Positions 34,652-45,424 of a stretch of DNA of 64,000 bases are shown here, piece by piece. The stretch is from Didymella arachidicola. Lineage: Eukaryota; Ascomycota; Dothideomycetes; Pleosporales; Didymellaceae. A model generated the notes under the pieces. The model was not told the origin of the DNA and ran no database searches. It was given only the letters and a program-made list of their open reading frames with translations. Location: the NCBI GenBank assembly GCA_016630955.3, contig CM049991.1:1178001-1242000 (forward strand). Reading direction: 5' to 3'. Position numbers and translations under genes: made by a program. The stretch's first letter is position 1. Each line of letters starts with the position of its first letter.

Positions 34652-34702
34652 GACCCTTGTTGACCCTTGTTGACCCTTGTTGACCCTTGTTGACCCTTGT
34701 TG
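34652..34702. repeat. 10-base minisatellite, about five copies
   Basis: Unit TGACCCTTGT repeated head to tail, four exact copies plus one with a first-base change and a partial unit. Confidence 0.95.
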
Positions 34703-35233
34703 GGAGCTCGAGACGTAGCATTTGATGGTGTTCCATTGATTGTGTGAATCTGTCGATTTCCCTGCGCGCTTTTTTGCGTCGGATGATAATATGTATGTGG
34801 TAATAATCTGCTGCGTACAATCTGCAAGTCGAACCAAAACCGAAAATGGCTTCAAACGGCGTGCAACCAAAACTCCAAAGTCCCATTGGTACCGAAGGTT
34901 ATCTTCACGTTCTGGCGTCTAATAACGCTGTGCTCAAATGCTACAGGTATAATTGAAGTCCAACGCCGAAAAATGCTTAGTTTCACAGGTCCACGAAGGA
35001 CGCCTCATGATTCATCAAGAATCCTTGTGGTATTCGTTTATTGATCCCAAAGGGGTCATATGGTATTATTCGAATGCGAGGTGCGGTCTTTCCAGGCCTG
35101 GCTCTCACGAGACGGTGCTCGTGATTGGTTGAGAGGTGGGTGGGTAAGATTCCGGCCGCCGTGCCACACAACTTCCGTTTTGTGTTACTGCGCGACATCC
35201 AGCCGGGTATTGACAACGACAACCCGTCTATGT

Positions 35234-37552
35234 CTATTGCTTAAACATCATTGCAGGATCCACTGGATAACCCTGAACGTTGAAACGCGGGTCGTAAGCG
35301 GTAGGATTCACGCCGATGTTGTGCGATTGTAGGTGATTATGCTGAGGGAGAGTTGTTGGGAGCTGAGCAGAGGGATGACCGACAATTTGCGCGCGCGCCT
35401 GTGACATAGGCGGTTCGTACGGCCCTGGCGTTGCCGATTCACTCCTGGACGCCGATCCGGTGGAATGCGATGTGCTGTGAGTATGAGCGGGATCATAAAT
35501 AGACATATCATCAAGATGAGAGCTGGGAGCTGCGACCATGGGCTGCTGAGTCGTGCTGAACGGGAGCTGAGCTCCTGTCTGTGCCGCAAGCCTGCGAATC
35601 AACTCAGTCGATGGGTACGATGGAGAGATGACGGAGGGTAGCGCTGAGAACTCGTCGCCGGCGTTCGAAGGTATCATACCAGCACTAAGACCAATCGACG
35701 AAGTGGGGAGCGTTTGGGGCAGATTCAGAGACCGAGGAAGGGGTAGGTTGGGCAGTACCTCCTGCAGCTTGGCGAGTAGCAGTGGTAGGTATCGGGACTG
35801 GCCACCACGCAGCGTCTGGATGAGCGTCAAGAAACGAGACACATAGTCTCGCGGGCCCAGAGCAAAAGCATCTGGCGAAAACGACGTGCAAGCTATCACG
35901 TCAGTCAGGCAGCAAGCGATATCGAATAGCTTTTCGATCTGCAGTGGTGTTAGCCCAAACTCGTATTCAAAGTGTGTCAATCTCGAAACAGTAAGGAGCT
36001 GCTCAGTGCGTGTGCATGGACGGACCAGGAAGGTGTACACTAGTGGACCAAGGAGCGGACATCAGAGATTGACGTTGCTAAAGGTCCGTGCTGATGCAGC
36101 GTGTAACAGGGATTGCACAATCGGAACGGGCAAGGGTCCGAGCGCATGGAAGGAATGGACTGGAGCAAAGGGTGGATGGAAATCGAATCTGTAGTGGCAC
36201 TTACCAGACCAACGCCGTGTATCTCCATGGCCGGCTGTGAGAACTGGTGTGTCATGGTCAAGAGATCCCTCGAAATTTGAATCGGAAATTTGAACGTCAT
36301 GGCGGTGTCCTGGCTCACGCTGCTCAAGGCTCCTTGGTTTACGCACAGTTGCCATGCCATTGCTCGTAGCCATTGCTGAGTGACGCGAATCTCGACAGCC
36401 TGGGCTTCTGTGCATTCGAGATACGCTGGAATTGCCTCTGAGAGCTGCGTCTGCAGCTGTGCGATCCACTGAGGGTTGACGTGGTTGTGGACTCGGTTCC
36501 AGAGGTTGATGAACGTATCGTCGATAGTCTTGTAAAGGTTGATCATCAATTCAAGACCGATAGCGACCGGTCGGTCTGAAGGTACTTCATCCAGTGAAGG
36601 CGGGTGAATAGTTGGATAAAGAGAGATTGGCCGGCGTCTGTGGATGGCGAATGTCCTGGAATCGAGGTCAGCTGTGACATACATTTGTCTAAGGCAGTGG
36701 TACCTTTCAGCCATGAACAGCAACCAGTAGAGGACGCGTTTGCGTGAAGTATCGAGTGGATCGTGCTTGTACGATTCTTCATCATGCATGCCCAAAAGTT
36801 GCGCGTGTGTTGTGGCTTCACGCAGATAAGTCCATGCTGTGTTTTCCTTGGCCAGTCCGAAATAGCATCCGCAGTACAGCCATGATGTGAGGACTGTAAG
36901 GGCTGTGGGATTCTCGCGGTAGTCGTACCCTCTCCGCACGCGGACAGACTCTTCCAAGAGGATGTGTCCGAACTGAACATTGGACATTTGGGCCATTTCA
37001 TGACGTTCAAGGAGGCCAGGCTGGACCTTCATGTTTGCTTGAATCATGACATATGCACATAAGGCAACAATCATGGAGTAGGCTTCGATGGAACGATCCA
37101 TGTTGACGATGGCTTCTTGAGCCCTTTGGCGGTGGAGAACAGGCTGTGAAGGGTAGACGTTGATGAAGAAGAACTCCATGCAGCTGTCGACGAGGGCAGG
37201 CGGTACAAGGCCTGGAGTTCGAACATTCTGTGAGGATAGCGGCCGTCCATCGTGGCCAAGCTCTTGTGGAAAGCCAGAAGCTAGCTGTGCGTTTCGTTGA
37301 TTCTCACGGAGCTCTGAAAGTACTTTGGCGCGGCTGCCCTTGGGGCCCTTCTTCTGGGGGATGGCATTGTATGTGCATGCCAGGCCAGCGGAGACACAGT
37401 TCTTGCATGGGTTGGTACCCTCGCCAATGCACTTGACTTTCCTTCGATGGCAGCTAGAGCAAGGTCAGCCTGGGTCCGGGGCGGTGACAGCATCGTACGC
37501 ACCTGTCGCAGGCCCGCTTGACGGGAGCAATGGTGGTGGTGGTGGAGGCCAT
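35234..37552 (-). CDS. Zn(II)2Cys6 transcription factor with fungal-specific regulatory domain
   Basis: Three exons, complement(37503..37552), complement(36205..37453), complement(35234..35938), 667 residues. The first 49-base intron lies inside the zinc cluster; splicing gives ACDSCHRRKVKC, then PCKNC and LAC (Cys 15, 18, 25, 33, 36, 43). The linker QKKGPKGSRAKV follows. The middle-homology region covers about residues 100-400 (YSMIVALCAYVMIQ, LLGMHDEE, RKRVLYWLLFMAER). The last intron of 266 bases (GTAAGT..CTAACACCACTGCAG) joins MEIHGVGL to IEKLFDIACCLTDV, which reads smoothly, but a microexon inside it is possible. The tail is Pro/Ser/Gln-rich. The protein should bind CGG-type half-sites in the nucleus. 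The relation to sugar-type regulators is only an impression. Confidence 0.85.
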
Positions 37553-39415
37553 GGTGGTGGTGGAAGCTAGTGGAGGAGGAAACGTCCTCGGCGGGAATGT
37601 GGATTGGTGGGCAGGCGGACCCAATGGGACTATGTATGTTCAGTACGTTACTCTGTGGTCCGGGAGACGTTGTCGCATGGTCCTTGTGTCATCATGCTGG
37701 AGAGATTCAAAGAACGCCCATTCACTGAACCAGGACAGACAGAACGACCAAGCGCAAAGCCGCACATTAGACCTTGAGCTAGTGAATACCGCTGCATTGC
37801 TGCAGTGCAGGGATAGGGCTTGCATTACGCGAGGCCAATGACAGGTGATGGAGCGGGGTCCGCAGACCCCTGGCCCGGCGCTGGGGAAAGGCTTCATCTG
37901 CAGGGTAGGTCAAACGCTTCCATCCGGTTGTTGGCTTGCAAGCTTGGGCGGTCACTGGGCTGGAACAGGCCTGACGACGACTTGGGGCTGACCGCTCGGC
38001 TTGAGTGATATCGAGGATGGCACGGTTCCTTCCAGCGCTGCGGGAGCTCTGCTAGGGCGAGCACGGTGGTGTGTCAATGGCTCCGATAATCTCCCGCACT
38101 GGCAGCAGCAGCCCAGCAAGAGGCAGTCGAAGCGTATGCGGCAGGTAGACCGCGAATGCGAGCACAGCCTGACTGCCCGCCCCCTCGCAGGCTCGCATGC
38201 ATTTTTGGTGCGTTGGTGCATTTTACAGGTGCCCTGGTGGTAGATGCGCATGGCGACTGCCCGGGCAGCAAAACCAAGGGTGGGCAGCCTACTCGGCTGA
38301 GCGGACGTTCCGCGAATGTCTGCTCTGCTACTCCGCTGCAGCCGTCTGATAAATCGTCCCTCGATCCACCTTGCGCACACCTTGAACATGTTTTGCCCCC
38401 AGCGCGCTAGGTACTCGCTTCACAATACCATCTCCGTTTGTCGCTGCCCTGAACGGGCAACCGTGTGTGTGGTCCCCAATCCTCAATGACCGCCGAGCAG
38501 TGTGCTTCGCCATGCCGTCATTGTTGCACGCTGGTGCTCCCATGCAGGTTGCAGGACAAAAACGACGCAGCACAGCACGCAGCGAAAAGCTGTATCATCC
38601 TTGGAGAAGAGTGTTGTCGGCGCGAGGCGCAGTCCTTCCATGGGTGCGTGCGGGTGGTAAGGATGTGACCTCGAGCGGCAGTGCAAGGTGGAAGTTGCAT
38701 CATCCTCTGGTCTCGTTCTCACAGGGGCGTGATATGCTTGTTGTTGCAATGCTGGCAGACATCAAGTTTGAAAGTATCTGAGGTGCGTAGCTGCTACTCC
38801 ATACCACCGGCGCAGCGACAGACTGCTTATATCCCTTCGACTTCCTTCTAAAGGCCCTTTTACGGTCTCCTCCGCGGGCTCGAAGCACCCGGGGTCCCGA
38901 GATGCTGCCGACCATGACAGACATGAGGGCAGAGCCATGTTGAGCAGTCGAATAAGAGTGGCCCGGAAAGTGTTCCAGAGTGAGGTGCCACACAATGTCT
39001 AGGCTTTACGCGCCACGAATCCGTGACGGGAGGGCCGTTACACATGAGAGCTTCACTACTGCAGCGTATGCGAAGCGGCAATGTACGTCGCTGGGAGACA
39101 AGGTGATGTGCTTATGGTGTTGCGACGTAAGAAACCAGGACGCTGGGTGTCTGTAAGGTGATGTGCTTGAGTAGTGCGTGCCACACCCTTCGCCTAACTC
39201 GAATGTATGGAGATCACAGGGGTTACCTCCGCGGACCAATTTGCATTCGTCGGTGACGACGGGATGTTTATACACCATGCTAAAAGCATCTACACCAAAA
39301 CCCCATGCTAAAGATCCACTTGTCCAAAAGTACATGTCAAAAGGGACACCTGAAATGCAAAACAAAGCTACCTCCATGCACCAGTATGGAGCAAGTATTC
39401 GTGTCAACGTCCTTC
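37553..39415. other. Intergenic, regulator promoter to cytochrome b561 gene
   Basis: About 1.9 kb. It contains a TGG-rich leader just upstream of the regulator start. Beyond that I find no supported gene: open frames are under 145 codons and overlap on both strands. Confidence 0.45.
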
Positions 39416-41866
39416 TCAAGAAAACTCCACTCGGCTCCCGCCCGACCTAGCTTGTTTCGCTTGGGCTCTCTCGGCCCTTCTTCGCTTTCTGTTTGAGTCA
39501 AAGTTGCTGACATCTGTTTCTGTGCCATAGACCTGGGTACCTCCAGGGCTGCTCAGGATGCTGGCATCGTGGTGTATCGCCGGAGGTGGAGGCAGGTTTG
39601 TCTGTGTTCCCGGCCTCTGATTGTTGTTACCGAAGTTTGGAGGAGGACCTGGCGGAGGTGGGGGAATGTACGGCTCTGGCATTTGCAGCGGCGCTCCAAG
39701 TGGTGGTGGAGGAGGTCCTCCTTGGGCCTGTCCCATTTCTGCCGCTTGTTGTGCCTCAAGAGCTTCAGTCCTACGCCATCGATCTCCATCGAGCTGACTC
39801 AAGGAGGACATGCTTCCATTACGGTTTCTCCGTTGTCGTTCTCGTCTCCTTGCATCTCGTTCTGCTGCTGCCTCTTCTTCATTCAGACGGCGAAGTGTGA
39901 CATGCCGTCCATCATTATGCATCTTGACCTTTACCGATACAGGAGGAGAGACGATGCTCTCATCGCGACTGCCCCTGCGTCTCGACGGGGATCCAGATGA
40001 GGCTGCTACAGCTGCTACGCCGCCTGCGAGAGCTGCAGCGCCCGCAGAGTTGCGGTGACGACGATGTGAGCGACCACCAGGAGAGAAATAGGCTTCAGAT
40101 CCAGAATCAGACAACACGGTGTTATCGGTGGGACGTAGGACAGAAGGGCCTGCAGACGAGGTCATGGGCGGCATTGGGGGCGGAACACCACCGTGGGGCC
40201 TTGCAACCGAAGGTGTCATGCCGGAGATCTCAGTCTCGGAGTATATCGTCGATGGAGGTCCGTTGTGCCTGCGAGGTGGTGCACCATCACCAGTGAATCG
40301 TCTGCGGTTGCTATTGGCACGGGCCATCTTCTCCTCCTCAAGGTCTTGTTGTTTCATCTCTTCAATGCGAGCATCCTCTTTCTTGTTCTTGCGCTTGCTC
40401 CACATGTGCTTGAGAAATCCAATTGCTCCAAGAGTCATGATACCGTCCTTGACTCCGTACGATGACTCCTCTCTCAGAGGACGGGAATCTGGGTGATCAT
40501 TGAAGCTGGTACGACTGTCAAAAGAATCGATAGATCCACCACTTCTTGCCGGACGATGACCACGCATGGGACTTGCACCCATAGCAGCAGCTTGAGCTGC
40601 TTCCCTTTCTTCGACACGGCGCCAATCGTGGTTTCTTGCTGGTGAGTCGGGCGCTCTTCCTTCCTCAAGGCGGCTCAAATCGGTCTGGGTGACTTCGGAC
40701 TGACCCAATGGCCGGCCATAACTGATGTCGCTGCCAGTTGACGTTTCGGTGTAGGCACGCCTGTTGTCCTTCTTCCTGCCGAACAAAGACTTGATAGCGA
40801 ATATCCCTCCTGCAGCAGCTCCAACGCCAAGGACCCTGTCCTTCCAGGTCGATCCCTTGTGCCTGTCATTGTACTTCTCGTCGCTCAAATAGGACTCTGT
40901 GAACTGCGACTGGGTCACTCTTGAGCGCGAATCTGGGCGAGAGCTCAACACCGTAGTCTCATCACCACGGCGGCGGGTACGACTGCGGCTATGTGACCGG
41001 TTCCTCGACGCCAGTGCAGCAAGTCCCGCACCTGCTGCGCCCGCGGTTGCCAGAGCGCCGAGGCCACGGCCACCGCGACTTCTTCGGCTCCTGGTGCTAG
41101 CAGTACGCTCGGTGATATATGTCGTATTGTCGTCGAATCCCATCTCCGGCTGATTTCTGTATGAAAGCACAAAGTAGACAATCAGAAGCAGGAAAGCCCA
41201 GACTGCAAACAGGATGAACAACACCTTGGGCGAGCCGTAGAGCGTCAATCCTAGCGGGATTTGCGCAATTCCGAGGAGAAGAACGACGCGACCGATCCAT
41301 TGATGCAGCTGTACAAGTCAATCGAAAGAAATATCTGGACGACACAGTGCAAAGACGTACAATGAGCTTTAGTGGCACCTTGAAGCGCTCCTTGCCTTTC
41401 TCAAGGCGATGGATGAGAGATCCTCCCAATACCTGTAGAACGACGAGCGAATAAAGAGCTACACCAATGCCATGATGTGGGTTCGTTAAGGACCTCTCAA
41501 GGCCGACAGCTTGGAAGCCGAGCACGATGAGCGCGGTCGCAAGCAGCAATGTCATGATCTGTAGCCAGATGTGTACACGCAGTGCGAGTCTGGGGTTTCG
41601 ATGGTAGAATCGAGCCATGAAGATGGCTCCTGGCACAACGAAGAGAAAGGTGATGGCGGCGAGGATTCCGTGCGCGGTGATGAGAGGCCTGTAGCCAGCC
41701 ATGTTGCGAAAGCGATTGCCCATGCCTAGAAAGTCAGCAATACATCTCTACTCTCCCGTTTGATCTACTCACCATTGTAGCGCATGGTATCGAAGTTGAT
41801 ACCCATCAGGTTGGGCAGCAAGAAGGTGTTGCGCTCTGAATCCCATGTTCCGTCGCCGACGTACAT
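39416..41866 (-). CDS. Cytochrome b561 / ferric-reductase-type membrane protein with long disordered tail
   Basis: Three exons, complement(41773..41866), complement(41361..41725), complement(39416..41308), 783 residues. The introns of 47 and 52 bases restore frame. The N-terminus (MYVGDGTWDSERNTF, GINFDTMRYNGMGNRF) is conserved in fungal relatives. Five helices cover about residues 50-215, with heme-ligand candidates in ITAHG, LRVHIW, NPHHGIG and LHQWIGR. This arrangement binds two b hemes and moves electrons across a membrane. The following 550 residues are low complexity: RS-rich near the start, a MTLGAIGFLKHMWSKRKNKK segment in the middle, and a Pro-rich end with PPPPPGPPP. The family is clear; the tail's role is unknown. 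Confidence 0.85.
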
Positions 41867-42837
41867 GGAGTCAGACGAGTAGACGCTGCTCCCAGGAGGG
41901 GAGAGCCCTTGGTCTGACATCGCGGTGCTCGTCCCCAAAGATTAGTCTCCAGGTAGGTCGGAATAATGACGCAACGATAGATGTGTACTAAAAGAATCCC
42001 ACAGGCGAAAGCAGCGATAATACAGGGACGGGAGCCAGAGAAAATATGCCAAAACTAGCAATGAGCAATCGAGCCGGAATGTCGTAACGTCGTGAAGGCC
42101 GTAAGGCGAGTGATTGTCGCGTTGTTTGCAGTCTGGTGGCTGGCCGTAATATCGATAATCGTTGGGCACTTGACTTGGTTGACGAGCTCGTCCGGCGTTG
42201 CGGACAGCTCTGTAGCGAACGTCAGTTGTGTGGCGGTTCCCTGGTACTCCCGGAGAGTTGGAGACTTCTGTAGTGTTCTCCTGCGCGCGCAAACGTAGTC
42301 GTGTTGCCTTGGAATTGGAGAGGCTGGACAGCGGGTAGCTGCACCACCTCACTAGCTTGGTGAGGAAGGCCCCACCGAGTGTTTACCCCACTTGGCCCAG
42401 CAACCAGCCGGCTGATTCGCTCTAAACGAGAATTCGCTCTGGAGGTGGCTGGTCACACCCAATCATGATGCATCCATCACCACAATCAGCGACACTGGTC
42501 CCTGCAGATCGACTTTCCCAGTTTCGACTTATAGACTGTGCTGCGCTGGCAGTGAGGCGGAAGCCACATCTACGTCAGACCGTCGTTCCTGCTGAGCCGG
42601 CGCACTCGACATCACTAGCACCACGCCTGACATACATTTTCGCTTCCAAGCTGTGACACAGTGGTACAACCCGGTTGTCATCGCATGTGCGTCCAGGTTG
42701 CACTTTGGAAGAAAGGTTCAAAGGTAGAAAGTCATGATTCTGATTGCCCAGAACTGGTGGTATCCCCAACCTAACGACTCCGGGCGCCTGTACTGTGTAA
42801 CATGATGAATGAACGCCAATGCCTGTCGAGCCTATGC
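41867..42837. other. Intergenic, cytochrome b561 promoter to kinetochore gene
   Basis: About 970 bases. No supported gene. The exon frame of the b561 gene stays open some 60 bases upstream of its start, without an ATG. Confidence 0.45.
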
Positions 42838-43761
42838 TCAACCCTCTACTTCCAGCATTTCGCGCAGCCCTTTCTCAGATGCTGTAAGCCATCGACCCTT
42901 CTCCTCGAGCTCGGCGCCGATACCGCCGCCCTCCTCTTTCCTTCTCCTCGCGTCCTTGGCTGCAGCCACTGTACCTTGCCTCTGCGTCTCCAGCGGCTTG
43001 AGCTCACGCTCCAGCTTCTCTAGCTCTTTCGCTCGGTTTGGTAGAGAGGATTGTAGCTGTGCGATTTGCGCATTGAGCGCAGCCAAATTTGCCTCCCGCT
43101 CACCGAGCAAGCGTAATGTTTCTGGCAGTGGTAGGCCTAATTCAGGGTTGCTTGAGGCGGGCATCTGATCCTGCTTCAGCTGTGCAATGCTCGCCTCCAA
43201 ACCTTCGACCTCCGCGGGCAAGCTCTCCAATTGTTGTCGCCTGAGTTGCACTGCATCGTAACGCAACGCGAGCTCTTTGCCTCTTTCCTCTAGCTGCCGT
43301 AGGATGCCGGCGACCTCGTGTTTGCGATCTTTCAGGCTCGCTTTCAATGCGAGAATCCCTTTTTCCTTCTCGATGTTCTCCGCGGCCTCGACGAGCCGCG
43401 GAGGGTCCTCGGTGAGGTTTCTCAGGAATTTCTCTTTCGTAACCTGTTCTACGTAAGAGAAGCGCAGCTTACTGAACAGCTCCTGTTGTGACCATTAGTC
43501 TCTGCCCATGCGAAGGTCGCATTGCAAACGCACCTTGTAATGCTTCAAGTCTGCTTCCAGCGATGCGGGATGTGTGTCAAAGTTCTGGTCATCCTCGTCG
43601 ACTGAGGCACTTGAGTTGCGTTTATTCGAAGATTGCAGAACGTCCTTTGGCTTTAGGGGCTCTGTGATGGCAATTATTTTAAGCTGATGTTCTTGTTCTA
43701 ACTGTGAGAGAGCCCACGCCGGTGTAGGCGCAGCAGATGCAGACTTGCGCGTGGCGACCAT
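42838..43761 (-). CDS. Fta4-like (Sim4/COMA complex) kinetochore protein
   Basis: Two exons, complement(43534..43761) and complement(42838..43482), 290 residues. The 51-base intron (GTGCGT..CAACAG) lies on a codon boundary. The block LKHYKELFSKLRFSYVEQVTKEKFLRNL followed by DPP looks like the Fta4 / Nkp1 family, an inner kinetochore component that links CENP-A chromatin to microtubule-binding complexes. The remainder is a heptad-rich coiled coil (about residues 110-285, with RKHEVAGILRQLEERGKELA and LNAQIAQLQSSL). Another coiled-coil kinetochore subunit remains possible. The start codon faces the divergent gene at 43955, 193 bases away. Confidence 0.6.
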
Positions 43762-43954
43762 GTTCAGCGCGTGTCTCTCAGGTCAATGTGAGGACAGCTC
43801 GGTGTTGTGCTCGATGCACTTGGTAGAGGGGTGTTTGTTTTGGCCCACGAACGCGCCTGCCGGTAAGGCTGAAAGCCGCGGTGGTTACCAATCTAGGACT
43901 AGGTCAGACCCTTTGTCATTGCCACTGACACTTGCCTTCTCTCACATCTCAAAC

Positions 43955-45248
43955 ATGCCACTCGATGTTGATGGCGACGATGAGTACGTTGCAAGGCTCC
44001 TTGCAGAAGACGCAAAAAAGACCACTAAGACATATGACTTAGTCGGTCTTGATGCCTTCAACCCGAAGAGGTGCGTAGGAAGCCTTTGACTACTGCCGCT
44101 TTCGCAAATGGTAGCCAACGTAACAGGCTTCCTTCTGTATACCATTAAATCCCAACTGACTCTCCGTTAGGTCAAGAACTGGTGTGCCGAGACCTAACAC
44201 GAATTTCCTACGACACATCATCCGTCAGACCGACAGTTACAATGCCGCGCTATTGTCGAAGGAAGCCGCGGAGTCGAGTTCGCGACTTAGACGGATGAAT
44301 CGCGGCATGGACAAGCAGCGCACAGAAGCAGTAGACAGAGCGAAGCGGCGGATCGAGGGCCGCTTGAGCCCGCCATCGAAGAACACCGACTCGCGAAAAC
44401 GACGCTCAGAGCGAATGCACGACACGGGAGAAGACGAAGACAATCGCCGAAGTCATAGGAGAAGGTTTAGTCGTGGTGATCGCTCAAGTCCACAGTCAAG
44501 GCGGCATAGAGACCGGAGTAGAGATAGACACAGGGACAAGCGGCGGCACAAGGACAGTGACGAAGAGCGAACTTCACACAAATCGAAAAGATCGAGGGAC
44601 CACGAAAAGGACAGGCATCGAGGACGTCACGACAGTGACAACGGTAACAGGAGCTCTCATGACGGACATCGGAGAAGATGCAAATCTTACTCCAGATCTC
44701 CATCCAGGTCGAGGTCAGGATCGCCTCGCCGCAAGTCCCACCGAAAGCGTGACCGCATGCACTCGCCTCAACATCGTTCTCGAAGCCCTCATATAGCTGG
44801 AAAGAGTATACGGCGGCCACAAAGTCCAGCTTCTGACTCAGATCCCCTCGATGCAGTTATTGGGCCTCTTCCACCTCCGCCCGAACCAAATCTCCGTTCA
44901 CGTGGTCGAGGCGCCCTCAAAGGCACTTCTCTTGGCATCGAGTCTCGATTCTCTACCAACTACGACCCCTCTATGGATGTGAAACTAGGCTCGGATACTG
45001 AAGATGTCTGGGGCGAAGCACTTGAGGCCATGCGTGACCGAGAACATTGGAAGCAGCAAGGTGCGGAGCGGCTCCGCGCTGCAGGATTCAAAGACGAGCA
45101 AGTGAAGAAATGGGAGAGCGGCGGCGATCCGGTAGAAGAAGAGATACTTTGGACCAAAAAGGGCCAGGGTCGCGAATGGGACAGGGGCAAGGTCGTGGGT
45201 GATGATGGAGACATAGCTCTCGTCGCTGAGTGGGGCAGACTGAAGTGA
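43955..45248 (+). CDS. RS-rich NKAPD1-like / splicing-associated protein
   Basis: Two exons, 43955-44070 and 44171-45248, 397 residues. The 100-base intron (GTGCGT..GTTAG) restores the frame (PKR-SRTGVPRPNTNF). Conserved N-terminus: acidic MPLDVDGDDEY, then PNTNFLRHIIRQTDSYNAALL, which resembles the LLRNVIRHTDAHN motif of animal NKAPD1; fungal relatives are often labelled pre-mRNA-splicing factor 38B. Residues 90-235 are an Arg/Ser/His/Asp-rich RS domain with SRSPSRSRSGSPRR, typical of nuclear-speckle proteins. The C-terminus (about 295-397) is a conserved folded part with DVWGEALEAMRDREHWKQQG and AGFKDEQVKKWE. A nuclear RNA-processing role is inferred, not shown. Confidence 0.65.
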
Positions 45249-45424
45249 TCGTTTGCCGTGGTGATGTACCGCACCTGAGAGCTCTCGAGCAGCGGGTTTG
45301 CCACCCGCAAGAGAGTAATCAAAGGAGCCTATGCTTGTGTCTAGTCTTACAAGTTTCAAGAGGCAGTCGGTACCGGGGTCTTGTACCTTTATAGACTCTT
45401 CTAAGATCTTAATGTACAACCAAT

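Larger units (their letters stand above)
28812..35233. other. 6.4-kb gene-poor region
   Basis: No gene I can support. Open frames are short, overlap on both strands and lack family motifs. Base composition is mixed, without long AT-only blocks. Listed separately inside it: a possible membrane-protein relic (30364-30603), an inverted repeat (30631-30693) and a 10-base tandem repeat (34652-34702). It may be decayed repeat DNA or old gene remnants. Confidence 0.45.
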
